Shown here one piece after another: positions 25,655-34,905 of a stretch of DNA of 64,000 nucleotides. The position numbers were made by a program, and so were the translations under genes. Origin of the DNA: Niallia sp052318935. GTDB taxonomy: Bacteria; Bacillota; Bacilli; Bacillales; Cytobacillaceae. The notes beneath the pieces are model-generated. The model made no database searches. It was not told the DNA's origin and was given only the letters and a program-made list of their open reading frames with translations. Where the stretch lies: the NCBI GenBank assembly GCA_052318935.1, contig JBQRKO010000004.1; one strand, 5' to 3'. Position 1 is the first letter of the stretch, and the number at the start of each line of letters is the position of its first letter.

Positions 25655-25691
25655 AAAAAAGCATCTACCTCTTTAATTGGTAGACGCTTTT
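25655..25691 (-). terminator. Terminator overlapping the end of brnQ
   Basis: On the minus strand AAGCGTCTACC pairs with GGTAGATGCTT and is followed by TTTTTTGG. The brnQ stop codon lies in the loop. Confidence 0.8.
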
Positions 25692-27064
25692 CGTGAAAAA
25701 TTACTATTACTCTGTATACTGGCTTTTCTTTTTGTAATGAGACTCACAATCCAACCAAGTACAAGTCCTGTCATGCTAAGCATTACCCAGCCAAGTCCCT
25801 CGCTGTATAATGGCAAGTTATTTGCAAAAAAAGCTGTGATTGGGTCAATTAAGGACAATGCATCTGTTTCTAATTTAACAGCTGCTGCATTTAAGCCATC
25901 AACGATACTTATTACAGCTGTAAATAATGTCGTTATAACATATACGACACGACGATGTTTAAACAGCGGCGATAAAAAGGTGAGAAACATTAATGTAATG
26001 GCTAGTGGATAGAGCATCACCAACACAGGAACAGCGAATTTAATTATATTTGTTAATCCAACGTTGGCAACCACACCTGAAAAGACACAGAATAAAATGA
26101 CAAACATTTTATAAGAAATACGAGGGAATAATTGATGAAAGCATTCAGCACAAGCTGTTGTTAAACCGATCCCTGTTTTCAAACATGCAAGAATAATGAT
26201 GATTGCAAGTAATATACTGCCAAATGGGCCAAAGAAATGCTTCGATAACTGAGAAAATACTTGTCCGCCATTATCAAATAATCCAAAAGTTTCTGTTGTA
26301 GTTGCTCCCATATAAGCCACACTTACATAAATTACAGCCATGAGCAGTACACCGATTAACCCTGCTTTAGCAGTAGCAGCTACAATCTGTGCGGGTTTTG
26401 TTACGCCGAAGCCTTTGACAGCTTGTACGACAATAATTCCAAAAGCTAGTGAAGCTAGGGCATCCATTGTATTGTAGCCTTCTGTAAATCCTTTAAAAAA
26501 TGCTTGATGGGCATAAACGCCATGCGGTTCTCCGATTGTACCGACAGGATTTGCAATTGCTGTAACGATTAAAGCACCAAGAAACACTAAGAAAACAGGT
26601 GTTAAAACTTTTCCGACCCAAACGATTATTTTAGCTGGGTTTAATGAAAACCAAAGTACTGCTAAAAAGTAAAGCGTTGTAAAAACCGCTAATCCAATCT
26701 GGTAATGTGACGGATCAAGAAATGGGGAAATCCCTATTTCATAAGAAACGGTCCCTGTTCGCGGCAATGCGAAAAATGGTCCAATGGTTAAATATAAGGC
26801 TATCGTAAAAACAAGACCATACACTGGATGAACACGACTTGCTAAATCTTGTAATTTGTTGCTTCCTGAAATCCCCATCGCAAAAATTCCTAAAAAAGGA
26901 AGTCCGATTCCAGTAACTAAAAATCCTAGAATGGCAATCCAAACGTGACTTCCGGCCTCTTGACCTAATTGCGCAGGGAAAATTAGGTTTCCTGCACCGA
27001 AAAATAAACCGAATAACATGGTTCCGATAACTAAATACGATGAAAAGGATAAGTTCTTTTTCAT
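25673..27064 (-). CDS. brnQ: Branched-chain amino acid uptake carrier BrnQ (LIVCS family)
   Basis: 463 aa from ATG 27064, behind GGAGGTCAGCT; the ORF can be read five codons further upstream without a ribosome binding site. About twelve membrane segments. The start LVIGTMLFGLFFGAGNLIFPAQLGQEAG and the FALPRTGTVSYEIG block are diagnostic for BrnQ. It is a sodium-coupled importer for Leu, Ile and Val in the cytoplasmic membrane. The gene stands alone. No T-box or clear CodY box was found in the 370 bp upstream. Confidence 0.93.
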   Translation of the reverse strand: MKKNLSFSSYLVIGTMLFGLFFGAGNLIFPAQLGQEAGSHVWIAILGFLVTGIGLPFLGIFAMGISGSNKLQDLASRVHPVYGLVFTIALYLTIGPFFALPRTGTVSYEIGISPFLDPSHYQIGLAVFTTLYFLAVLWFSLNPAKIIVWVGKVLTPVFLVFLGALIVTAIANPVGTIGEPHGVYAHQAFFKGFTEGYNTMDALASLAFGIIVVQAVKGFGVTKPAQIVAATAKAGLIGVLLMAVIYVSVAYMGATTTETFGLFDNGGQVFSQLSKHFFGPFGSILLAIIIILACLKTGIGLTTACAECFHQLFPRISYKMFVILFCVFSGVVANVGLTNIIKFAVPVLVMLYPLAITLMFLTFLSPLFKHRRVVYVITTLFTAVISIVDGLNAAAVKLETDALSLIDPITAFFANNLPLYSEGLGWVMLSMTGLVLGWIVSLITKRKASIQSNSNFSRKASTN

Positions 27065-27079
27065 AGCTGACCTCCACAT

Positions 27080-27451
27080 ATGATGATATTCTGTACACCC
27101 TTATCGTTGATAAACGGCGAAATTATGGTGTATAACAATTCAAAAGACTTTTATGGAAATTATTCCGAAAAAGTAAAGTTAAGGAATTTTTAATGTGTGT
27201 TTTGAAAGTTTTAACCGATCCGTTTTATTTACCGATCTATTAGGAGAAATAGTAACAAGCTCTTAAATACACGTCAATTTAAAAGTTTATTGTGTTTTTT
27301 CTTACTTTTCTAATATATTGTTAGTTTGTTGAATTTCATATTTTACAGATAAAACTTTATATAGTTTAGTAGATGAAAGTGGTAAGATATTAGTAATGAT
27401 TTCGTGATTATGTATGTCATTGATAAGGTATGAAAAAAGGAGAACAAGGAT
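27080..27451. other. Intergenic region between divergent brnQ and the DMT transporter
   Basis: About 370 bp of AT-rich sequence that must carry two divergent promoters. A repeated ACCGATC pair occurs near 27214-27235. No terminator, riboswitch, tRNA or confident operator was recognised. Confidence 0.4.
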
Positions 27452-28378
27452 ATGGCATATTTATTTTTGCTTATAACGAGTTTATTGTTTGGAGGGAATT
27501 TTGTAATTGGAAAGTTACTTGTTGGTCACGCATCGCCGATGACATTAACTAGCTTAAGGTGGATTATTGCCGTTTTGTGCCTGTTGCCATTAGTATGGTG
27601 GAAAGAAAAAAGGCTACTGCCTCCAAAAGGAGCTATTTTTCCTTTGTTTTTGATGGGATTAACAGGTGTTGTCATTTTTAATTTACTACAATTTGTGGCA
27701 TTGCATAAAACTTCAGCAACAAATGTTGGGTTAATTTCTACATTAAATACGATGACGATTGCCGTTTGTTCTTTTTTATTTTTAAAAGAAAAAATAAATA
27801 TTTTGCAAATATTTGCGATGTTATTGTCTTTTTTAGGCGTGATTTTAGTGCTGACAAAAGGAAATATGAAGTTATTAGTGAGTTTTCAATTAAATACAGG
27901 AGATCTGTATATGATTTGTGCGGTTTGTATTTGGGGAATTTACTCTGTTTGCAGCAAATGGGCAATGACAAAAAATATTAGTCCGTTAATGTCTACCTTT
28001 TATTCAGGCTTATTTGGTGTAATCGTTATTTTACCATTTAATATACTAACTTTTACTGTAAAGAACATAAATAGTTCTTTTATTTTAGCCATGTTGTTTA
28101 CAGGTTTGTCTACTGTAATATGTATGGTTTTATGGAATATCGGGGTACAGAAAATTGGCGCTACAACAAGCGGACTATTTTTGAATTTTAATCCAATCTT
28201 TACAGCAATGCTTGCTTATTTAATTTTAGGAGAAAAAATGATTTGGATACAAGGAGCTGGAAGCATCGTTGTTATAGCTGGATGTTATTTATTTGCCTTT
28301 TTTAAGAAAGGTACACAGTGGAAAAAATCAGCAAGTAGTCAACCTGAAAAGTTAATACGTAATACATTGGAGCAGTGA
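27452..28378 (+). CDS. EamA/DMT-family transporter
   Basis: 308 aa with ten predicted membrane segments in two EamA repeats (residues ~1-140 and ~150-285). GGNFVIGKLLV near residue 15 and LLFTGLSTVICMVLWNIGVQKIGATTSGLFLNFNP in the second half are typical of drug/metabolite exporters. The substrate is unknown. AAAAGGAG precedes the ATG. It is a single gene followed by its own terminator. Confidence 0.88.
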   Translation: MAYLFLLITSLLFGGNFVIGKLLVGHASPMTLTSLRWIIAVLCLLPLVWWKEKRLLPPKGAIFPLFLMGLTGVVIFNLLQFVALHKTSATNVGLISTLNTMTIAVCSFLFLKEKINILQIFAMLLSFLGVILVLTKGNMKLLVSFQLNTGDLYMICAVCIWGIYSVCSKWAMTKNISPLMSTFYSGLFGVIVILPFNILTFTVKNINSSFILAMLFTGLSTVICMVLWNIGVQKIGATTSGLFLNFNPIFTAMLAYLILGEKMIWIQGAGSIVVIAGCYLFAFFKKGTQWKKSASSQPEKLIRNTLEQ

Positions 28379-28402
28379 ACGCCATTAGTTCGCTGCTTTT
28401 AT
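28371..28402 (+). terminator. Terminator of the DMT transporter gene
   Basis: Perfect stem AGCAGTGAAC / GTTCGCTGCT overlapping the stop codon, with a 7-nt loop and a TTTATT tail. Confidence 0.8.
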
Positions 28403-28605
28403 TGTATTCAAAAGAATATTTTTAACCTTTTCAGGACCTTCTTTTCAAAATTGTAACTTCCTAATTTTTAGAATAATTATAGAGGTATAAAAATAAAATA
28501 AAACAGAGACAATCTTGACATACCCTAACAAGAGAATTTTTTTGCGTTAAGAAACAAAATCCTTTATGTTATGGTATGAATTAACTTTAAAGGAGGAGTT
28601 AAAGA

Positions 28606-29277
28606 TTGAGTATTTCAGAATTAAAAAGAACAGCTAGAGCATCGTTAAGTGGAAACTGGGGGAAAGGGGTTTTATTAACCGTTATTGTTTTTTTAATAAA
28701 TGCCATATTGCCATCAATTGTGGAGGCTCCGTTAAGTGGAGGTTTTTCTAATTGGATTTTGCAAAAGGATATCCCAATTGGAGCAAGCATTGCTAGTACG
28801 GTCATTAGTATTATCCTAATTCCATTAGGCATAGCTTATACTTGGTTTTATTTAAGGATAATGAGAGAGGATTTTGCCCAAATAGCGGATGTATTTATTG
28901 TTTATAAAGATGTAAAAACCTCGTTAAAACTAATATGGGCATCTATCGTACAAGGAATATTTCTGTTCTTATGGTTCTTATTATTTATTATCCCTGGAAT
29001 TATAAAAAGTTTCGCGTATTCTCAAACGTTTTTCCTGCTAAAAGATCATCCGGAATATACAGTTACCCAGGCCATTACAGAGAGCAGAAAAAGAATGAAA
29101 GGATATAAATGGAAATATTTTCTTTTAAATCTTAGTTTTATCGGATGGGCGATATTATGTTTAATAACAATTGGTATTGGTTTTTTATGGTTAGCTCCAT
29201 ATATTAGTGCATCATTAGCAGCTTTTTACGATGAGGTAATAGCAGATAAAGAAAATCTAGATTCAGAATTAATATGA
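28606..29277 (+). CDS. DUF975 family integral membrane protein
   Basis: 223 aa from TTG 28606 behind AAAGGAGGAG. It opens with LKRTARASLSGNWGKGVLLTVIVFLI, the usual DUF975 start, and contains about five membrane segments plus the FAYSQTFFLLKDHPEYTVTQAITESRKRMKGYK loop typical of the family. The function of DUF975 proteins is unknown; they are widespread in Firmicutes. Confidence 0.85.
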   Translation: MSISELKRTARASLSGNWGKGVLLTVIVFLINAILPSIVEAPLSGGFSNWILQKDIPIGASIASTVISIILIPLGIAYTWFYLRIMREDFAQIADVFIVYKDVKTSLKLIWASIVQGIFLFLWFLLFIIPGIIKSFAYSQTFFLLKDHPEYTVTQAITESRKRMKGYKWKYFLLNLSFIGWAILCLITIGIGFLWLAPYISASLAAFYDEVIADKENLDSELI

Positions 29278-29344
29278 TGTTAGATATATCTTAAGTATAC
29301 GCTCAGATGTTTTAAGCTGCATTTCCTTAAATATTTAGGAAAAA

Positions 29345-29398
29345 ATAGAAAAAGGACTTTCTAAGCCGGTTATTTCGACTGCCTAGAAGTCCCTTTTT
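29345..29398. terminator. Bidirectional terminator between convergent genes
   Basis: Long imperfect inverted repeat (AAAAAGGACTTTCTAAGCCG against GCCTAGAAGTCCCTTTTT) with A/T tracts on both ends. It serves the DUF975 gene and the convergent YkuS gene. Confidence 0.8.
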
Positions 29399-29417
29399 GA
29401 TTGCGAACATAATAAGA

Positions 29418-29663
29418 TTATTTACCAATTCTTTGATCAACCTGTGAGCAAACTTCTTCTGCAGAAAGCCCGCTTGCTTCAATAACAGATCCTTGCATTT
29501 CGGTATCCTGCATGCCCATCACGTTAGAATCACCGCCTGAAACGACACAGCAGTCACATCCATTTGCATCAGATTCCTGTTTTAGTTCTACTACATCATA
29601 GCCTTTATTCTTTAGTGCTTCTGAAATATTCGATAGAGATTGCTCCACTCCAACTTTTGCCAT
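29418..29663 (-). CDS. ykuS: UPF0180 family protein (YkuS-like)
   Basis: 81 aa from ATG 29663 behind GAGGAGGTG; an upstream in-frame extension of 11 codons lacks a ribosome binding site. VGVEQSLSNISEALKNKGYDVVELK and a GCDCCVVSGGD motif match B. subtilis YkuS over its full length. It is a small cytosolic protein of unknown function. The CxCC cluster is conserved in part of the family. Confidence 0.88.
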   Translation of the reverse strand: MAKVGVEQSLSNISEALKNKGYDVVELKQESDANGCDCCVVSGGDSNVMGMQDTEMQGSVIEASGLSAEEVCSQVDQRIGK

Positions 29664-29798
29664 ATGTAACACCTCCTCCAAATTTAACTTTTCCATTTGG
29701 AAAGAAAATTATTCTTAAAAAAATCTGAAGAAGAGAACATGTAGAATTAGATACAATCCTAGTTTTTTTATTCAATTTAACGGAAAATTAACGTAAGC

Positions 29799-30488
29799 TT
29801 ATAATTCAATCGATTCTCCAATATTTAATACTTTTCCTGTTAAGCCGCGTTCTTTTAGTTTTTTCACAAATGCTTCGCCATCTTGTTTTATAACAGGAAA
29901 CGTATTGTAATGAATAGGAACAACAAGTTTTGCGTTATACCATTCAGCAGCTTGAATTGCGTCTTCTGGTCCCATTGTGTAGTGATCACCTATCGGGAGG
30001 AAGGCGATATCAATAGGATGTCTATCCCCGATAGTTTTCATATCCCTAAAAAGGCCGGTATCACCTGCATGAAGGATGGTATAACCTTCTGCTTTAATAA
30101 TATACCCACTAGGCATACCTCCGTATAAAATGTTGTGATTTTCTTCATCAACTATTCCAGAGCTATGAAAAGCATGTGTCATTTTTGCTGTTGCAAATCC
30201 TAAATCAAACGTACCACCAATATTCATGCCGATCGTTTTGACACCTTTCCATGACATATAGGCAGCAAGTTCAGGATTGGCAATAACAGGTGCATTATTT
30301 GCTTTAGCAATTGGTGCAGCATCTAATATATGATCCTTATGTGCATGTGTTAAAAGAACGGCGTTTGTTTTGATGTCTTCAACTTTTGTTTTTGCTGATG
30401 GGTTCCCGCTTATAAATGGATCAATGATAAGGGACTTTCCATTTGTAAAAATTTCGATTGTCGACTGGCCATGAAACGTGATTTTCAT
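29799..30488 (-). CDS. ytkL: UPF0173 metallo-beta-lactamase-fold hydrolase (YtkL-like)
   Basis: 229 aa. MBL-fold motifs: THAHKDHILDAA near residue 47 (a Lys/Asp variant of HxHxDH), HAFHSSG near 110, HAGDTGLF near 140 and IPIGDHYTMGPEDA, ending in VPIHYNTFPVIKQD. It is predicted to bind two zinc or manganese ions. Physiological substrate unknown. Full length for UPF0173, with an AGGAGAT ribosome binding site; monocistronic as far as can be seen. Confidence 0.9.
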   Translation of the reverse strand: MKITFHGQSTIEIFTNGKSLIIDPFISGNPSAKTKVEDIKTNAVLLTHAHKDHILDAAPIAKANNAPVIANPELAAYMSWKGVKTIGMNIGGTFDLGFATAKMTHAFHSSGIVDEENHNILYGGMPSGYIIKAEGYTILHAGDTGLFRDMKTIGDRHPIDIAFLPIGDHYTMGPEDAIQAAEWYNAKLVVPIHYNTFPVIKQDGEAFVKKLKERGLTGKVLNIGESIEL

Positions 30489-30637
30489 AAACGAACATCT
30501 CCTTCATACAGAAATTAGAATGTTAAAAATCAACTAGCATTGAATCGAAAAAAATCGAATATATCCCTCAGCTTATTGTATAAACGTATCATCTTTATTG
30601 ATATGCCCTTAAATAGATAATATTAGTCTGCATCTTC

Positions 30638-31519
30638 TTATGTTGTTATTTTTTGCAAATTAGCAGCGGCTAATTCTTTTTCTTCTGCATTTAAAGTAGA
30701 TAAAGGCTCTCGGCAGATTCCTGCGTGTACTCCTTTTAAGGTTAATAAATACTTAATGGTGCGCAATGCTCCAAGATCGATAATATCAGATGCTGCTTGT
30801 TTTATAGGTGTAAATAATTTAGTCGCCTCTGCTTTATCTTTTTTTTGCAATGCTGTAATTATTGGTTGCACTTCTTTCGGAAAAATATTGCCAATAATGC
30901 TGGTGATGCCATCATATCCGAATTCAGCATTTTCTATTAGTGCTAAATCAGTTCCCGATAGGATCATAAAGTCTTCGCCAAGTTGCTTCTTTACTGTTTT
31001 TACTGTAGTGGGATCACCTGCTTCTTTTAATGCCTTAATTTGCGGAAATGCTTCTACTAACTTAAATACTGTATTTGTTTCTAAATGAAAGCCTGTTCGC
31101 GGTGGGTTATTATAAAGCATGATAGGTAAGGAGGTAGCGGCACAAATAGCTTTTACATAGTGAAATGCTTCCTGCTGACTGATTCTTACATATGGCGGAA
31201 AACCTAGCATAATCGCATCTAGTTCGGCTTTATCAGCAGCACGAGCAAGTGTGACAGCATCTTTTGTTTGCACAGCTGCCACTCCACCGTACAGAAGCAA
31301 ATCTTGTTTTGCTTCTTGTTTTACTGCTGAAAAGAAATCGCATCGTTCTTGGATCGTCATCGAATGTTGTTCACCTGTTGAGCCGCTGATAAGCAAAGCT
31401 GGAACTTCCTGTTTTTTATAATAGTCAATTAACGATGAAATTCCTTCAAAATCAAGTTCGCCTTTAGAAGAAAACGGGGTAACCATTGCTACGCTAAAAG
31501 GGATAAATGGATGTTTCAT
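30638..31519 (-). CDS. Dihydrodipicolinate synthase/N-acetylneuraminate lyase-family aldolase
   Basis: 293 aa from ATG 31519 behind AAGGAGG. TIM-barrel Schiff-base aldolase with the pyruvate-binding GSTGEQHS, the YNNPPRTG tyrosine motif, and the catalytic lysine in ALKEAGD (~residue 160). DapA proper, a sugar-acid aldolase or another member of the DHDPS/NAL family are all possible. It is isolated from lysine genes, so a catabolic or cell-wall sugar role cannot be ruled out. Confidence 0.82.
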   Translation of the reverse strand: MKHPFIPFSVAMVTPFSSKGELDFEGISSLIDYYKKQEVPALLISGSTGEQHSMTIQERCDFFSAVKQEAKQDLLLYGGVAAVQTKDAVTLARAADKAELDAIMLGFPPYVRISQQEAFHYVKAICAATSLPIMLYNNPPRTGFHLETNTVFKLVEAFPQIKALKEAGDPTTVKTVKKQLGEDFMILSGTDLALIENAEFGYDGITSIIGNIFPKEVQPIITALQKKDKAEATKLFTPIKQAASDIIDLGALRTIKYLLTLKGVHAGICREPLSTLNAEEKELAAANLQKITT

Positions 31520-31617
31520 GGTTTTTCCTCCTTGCAAAAAAAGTATATAGTACCTATATTAATACATTTCTTAAATCGATATAAAATAATTTAGATATTT
31601 GAATGATTGAAAATAAA

Positions 31618-31827
31618 GGCTGTTTTCTCAAAGTTTGTTGTTTTTCACGGAAAAAAATGGGAGAAGCAGTACTCAGCAGACTGAATACACGTAGACTCCT
31701 GTGGGAATGCGAGAAAGACTCTGGCGCCACAGGAGCGTATGCGACGAGAAGGCTCGACGCTCGCCCACGGAAAGCGAAGTGTATTCAGGCTGCGCGTTTA
31801 AAAGCGACATTCTTTACGAAAACAGCC
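31618..31827 (+). mobile_element. MITE family 1, copy B (210 bp)
   Basis: Bounded by GGCTGTTTTC and GAAAACAGCC, flanked by the direct repeat AAAATAAA on both sides (31610-31617 and 31828-31835), a perfect 8-bp target-site duplication. Interior nearly identical to copies C and E. No plausible coding capacity. Confidence 0.85.
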
Positions 31828-31974
31828 AAAATAAAAGAGGACGCTGAAACCCCAGCTATTAATGGAACAAAATGAACGATAGAATGAAAGGAATTTTTAT
31901 TAAAAAGAGGAGACTTCTTTTGAGATTTGGTGGAGCTGCTAATGCCATATATTAATTATTTTTTATTCAGTACC

Positions 31975-32003
31975 TTGCATTGAACAATAGTAGGTGTTAT
32001 ATT
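31975..32003 (+). promoter_or_regulatory. Sigma-A promoter of the PadR operon
   Basis: TTGCAT-N17-TATATT with optimal spacing, 80 bp before the padR start. Confidence 0.5.
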
Positions 32004-32031
32004 GAAATTAGGAAATATTTAGTATAAACCA

Positions 32032-32052
32032 GTACTACACATTATATAGTAC
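32032..32052 (+). promoter_or_regulatory. Candidate PadR operator
   Basis: Perfect 6-bp inverted repeat GTACTA-N9-TAGTAC just downstream of the predicted promoter and upstream of padR. The position suits autorepression. The PadR assignment is inference. Confidence 0.45.
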
Positions 32053-32082
32053 CGAAATAAAAGCAAGGAAGGAGGCTGTTTC

Positions 32083-32406
32083 TTGAACGTTCAATTTAAA
32101 AAAGGTGTTTTAGAGTTATGCGTACTGGTTCTTTTAGATAAACAGGATCGTTATGGGTATGAACTGGTACAAAAAATTTCTGATCAAATTGAGATATCAG
32201 AAGGTTCCGTTTATCCCCTTCTTAGAAGGTTGACAAAAGAAGAGTATTTTACAACCTATTTACAAGAATCAACAGAAGGTCCGTCGCGAAAGTATTATGC
32301 ATTAACAGATAAAGGCAGAAAGTATCTGCATCAACTTCTTGAAGAGTGGAACCAATTTTCAAAAGGGGTTAATACATTAATAAAAGAAGGAGTTAATTAT
32401 GAATAA
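32083..32406 (+). CDS. PadR-family transcriptional regulator
   Basis: 107 aa from TTG 32083 behind GGAAGGAGG. Winged-helix PadR fold: KKGVLELCVLVLLDKQDRYGYELVQKI, SEGSVYPLLRRL and GPSRKYYALTDKGRKYL. Short (PadR-s1) form without a long C-terminal dimerisation domain. It overlaps the next gene by 8 bp. Such regulators commonly control their own HAAS/DUF4097 operon in response to envelope or drug stress; the ligand is unknown. Confidence 0.92.
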   Translation: MNVQFKKGVLELCVLVLLDKQDRYGYELVQKISDQIEISEGSVYPLLRRLTKEEYFTTYLQESTEGPSRKYYALTDKGRKYLHQLLEEWNQFSKGVNTLIKEGVNYE

Positions 32407-32956
32407 AGTACAATTTCTAAACGAATTATCTTCTCAGTTAAAGAATTTGAAAAAATTGGAGCGAGAAGATATTTTACAAGATTATGAAGAACATTTTCGT
32501 TTTGGAGAAGAAGAGGGGAAAACAGAAGAAGAAATAGCCGCCACTTTAGGGTCGCCAAAAACAATTGCAAAAGAAATTTTAGCGAACTATCATATTGAAA
32601 AAGTAGGAAATGCCGCATCACTAGGAAATATTATGCGCGCATTATGGGCAGTGATTGGTTTAGGCTTCTTTAATTTGATGATTGTATTGGCTCCTTTTAT
32701 TGCACTTGTTTCTGTTATTTTATCAGGGTGGCTTGTTAGTATTATAGGAATTTTTGCACCGTTGCTTATTTTTGTCAATATTATAGTCAGTTCCGTTTCC
32801 CTTCAGTGGTTTTCATTTTTTCTTTCATTAGCCTATTGTGGTCTAGGAATATTTCTATTTATGGGAATGCAAATCATTACAAAAGTGTTGATTCGAGTAT
32901 TTGTCCGTTATTTAAAGTTTAATGCATCACTAGTAAAAGGTGGGTTGAGAAAATGA
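32399..32956 (+). CDS. HAAS/DUF1700 domain membrane protein
   Basis: 185 aa. N-terminal HAAS domain (FLNELSSQLKNLKKLEREDILQDYEEHFRFGEEEGKTEEEIAATLGSP pattern, residues ~5-52), then four hydrophobic segments (~80-175). Proteins of this kind accompany PadR regulators and DUF4097 proteins. The exact function is unknown. It overlaps padR by 8 bp and the next gene by 4 bp (ATGA), so all three are translated from one message. Confidence 0.88.
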   Translation: MNKVQFLNELSSQLKNLKKLEREDILQDYEEHFRFGEEEGKTEEEIAATLGSPKTIAKEILANYHIEKVGNAASLGNIMRALWAVIGLGFFNLMIVLAPFIALVSVILSGWLVSIIGIFAPLLIFVNIIVSSVSLQWFSFFLSLAYCGLGIFLFMGMQIITKVLIRVFVRYLKFNASLVKGGLRK

Positions 32957-33756
32957 ATAGAAAAAAATTAAGTCTTTTTGCTGCTTGTTTATTAATAGTT
33001 GGTTTAGTAGGTGCTGCAAGTACCTTTAAACAGCAAAAGGCAAAACAAACAGTAGCAGAAACAAAAGTAATAGAACGTACTGATTTTAATGAAATCTATA
33101 TAGATTCCGATGATGCAAAAGTTGAGGTTATCCCTACACAAGATATGAAAGCGACGGTAGAACTGAACGGAATAAAACAAGAAAGCAGCAAGCTGAACTT
33201 TACTGCAAATATAGAAGGGAAAAGATTAAACATCAAGTTAAGGCATAGTCAACCGCAGCTAGTTATGTTTAATTTCTTCTATAAAACATTGGAGATGAAA
33301 GTATATCTTCCTACAAAGCAATACGATAAGCTGAATATTACCAATTTAAACGGAAGAGTAGATGTTGAGGATGTTAGCGTGACCAAGGCAGATATTCATA
33401 CATCTAACGGCAGAATAGAATTAAAAAAGATAGCAGCAAGTGATGTAGAAGCAACAACAAATAATGGACGAATCTTATTAAATGATGTGACAGGAACTGT
33501 TAACGGAGAAACTAGTAATGGAAGAATTGAATTGCTGACAGATCATTTAGACCGGGATGTTAATCTCAGAAGTTATAATGGAAGCATTACAATTGAATCA
33601 GAAAAAGAGCCTAAAAATGCAACTTTTGATATAGATACAAATAATGGAAGTGTTGATGTTTTTGGAAAGAATGATGATCATACTGTAGTTGGAAAAGGAG
33701 AATATTTAATTAAGTTAAAAACAAGTAATGGAAGTATTGAAGTAACACATGAATAG
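32953..33756 (+). CDS. DUF4097 family beta-repeat protein
   Basis: 267 aa. One N-terminal membrane segment or signal anchor (~residues 5-22), then an extracytoplasmic beta-helical DUF4097 domain with repeated SNGRIEL/NNGRILL/SYNGSITIE/NNGSVDVF turns. B. subtilis LiaG and YvlB are relatives. It is probably an envelope-stress-linked surface protein tied to the membrane. Third gene of the PadR operon, followed by a terminator into which a MITE has inserted. Confidence 0.88.
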   Translation: MNRKKLSLFAACLLIVGLVGAASTFKQQKAKQTVAETKVIERTDFNEIYIDSDDAKVEVIPTQDMKATVELNGIKQESSKLNFTANIEGKRLNIKLRHSQPQLVMFNFFYKTLEMKVYLPTKQYDKLNITNLNGRVDVEDVSVTKADIHTSNGRIELKKIAASDVEATTNNGRILLNDVTGTVNGETSNGRIELLTDHLDRDVNLRSYNGSITIESEKEPKNATFDIDTNNGSVDVFGKNDDHTVVGKGEYLIKLKTSNGSIEVTHE

Positions 33757-33807
33757 ATTTTGACAAGTATTTTTTATCTACATGAAAAATAAGCAATATG
33801 TACACTC

Positions 33808-33840
33808 GGGGTCTTCTCTAATAGAAGCCTCTTTTTTTTA
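33808..33840 (+). terminator. Terminator of the PadR operon
   Basis: GGGTCTTCT / AGAAGCCTC stem (wobbles allowed) with a 5-nt loop and a T8 tail. The tail is the target of MITE copy C. Confidence 0.75.
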
Positions 33841-34048
33841 GGCTGTTTTCTAAATGTTTGTTGTTTTTTACGTGAAAAAATGAGAGAAAAGTATCCAGCA
33901 GACTGAATACACGTAGACTCCTGTGGGAATGCGAGAAAGACGAGACCCCACAGGAGCGTATGCGACGAGGAGGCTCGACGCTCGCCCACGGAAAGCGAAG
34001 TGTATTCAGGCTGCGCGTTTAAAAGCAACAATCTATACGAAAACAGCC
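33841..34048 (+). mobile_element. MITE family 1, copy C (208 bp)
   Basis: GGCTGTTTTC/GAAAACAGCC ends. It is flanked on both sides by TTTTTTTTA (33832-33840 and 34049-34057), a 9-bp duplication of the T tract of the upstream terminator. This shows insertion into a terminator tail. Confidence 0.85.
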
Positions 34049-34224
34049 TTTTTTTTATTATCCCCTTAAATCGAAAGGAAGTTACCTGCCTGTAACATTC
34101 TTCAAAAAAGTTTACAAACATTTACCATTCTTTTATGTTTCCTAAACGATTCCTACATAATCACCGCCTATACTTAACAGAAAGGTTTGCCATTACATCA
34201 ATTGAATCTATGAGGTGAAGCATT

Positions 34225-34884
34225 ATGCGTGAAGAAAAGAGTTTCAATGTCTTTCACGATTATTCGTTCGTCCAAGCTTCTAAAATATCCTTGCCTAAAC
34301 AAGTGGAATATTATTTGTATGTGAAAAGAGCGTTGGATTTCGTTTTAGCCACAATTGGTATTGTTGTTTCCTTACCAATCTTGCTGTTATTTGCTGTATT
34401 AATTGTAATAGAAACGCCAGGATCTCCTTTTTATGTACAGCAAAGAGTAGGAAAAGGAGGCAAATATTTTAATTTAATCAAGCTTCGTTCGATGAGAAAT
34501 GATGCTGAGAAAGATGGCGCTAAATGGGCAGAAGCCAATGATCCAAGGGTGACAAAAGTGGGTGCTTTTATCCGAAAAACGCGAATCGATGAATTGCCCC
34601 AACTACTATCTGTATTAAAAGGAGATATGTCCCTTATTGGCCCAAGGCCTGAGAGACCTTATTTTACAGCGAAGTTCGACAGTGAAATTGCTGGGTTTTC
34701 CAATCGTCTTATTGTAAAGCCTGGATTAACCGGATTAGCGCAAGTAAATGGTGGTTACGATATCACACCAAAAGAAAAACTAAAATATGATATGGAATAT
34801 ATAGGTAATTTAACCTTTAAATTAGAACTGAAAATTTTAGTTAAAACAATAAAGGTTATTTTAACAGGAGAAGGTGCTCGTTAA
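34225..34884 (+). CDS. tuaA: Undecaprenyl-phosphate sugar phosphotransferase TuaA-like
   Basis: 219 aa (B. subtilis TuaA 216 aa). Bacterial sugar transferase family: one membrane segment at ~residues 38-62, then VQQRVGKGGKYFNLIKLRSM, FIRKTRIDELPQLLSVLKGDMSLIGPRPERP and KPGLTGLAQVNGG. It starts lipid-linked repeat synthesis by moving a sugar phosphate to undecaprenyl phosphate at the inner membrane. Synteny with the following genes (tuaE-H order) is the reason for choosing tuaA over epsL-type names. Confidence 0.8.
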   Translation: MREEKSFNVFHDYSFVQASKISLPKQVEYYLYVKRALDFVLATIGIVVSLPILLLFAVLIVIETPGSPFYVQQRVGKGGKYFNLIKLRSMRNDAEKDGAKWAEANDPRVTKVGAFIRKTRIDELPQLLSVLKGDMSLIGPRPERPYFTAKFDSEIAGFSNRLIVKPGLTGLAQVNGGYDITPKEKLKYDMEYIGNLTFKLELKILVKTIKVILTGEGAR

Positions 34885-34905
34885 TTGTTCTCTGTAAAAA
34901 AATAA

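Noticed and set aside
31603..31875. 90-codon open frame between the DapA-like gene and padR
   Set aside because: Covers MITE copy B; no ribosome binding site or protein-like conservation.
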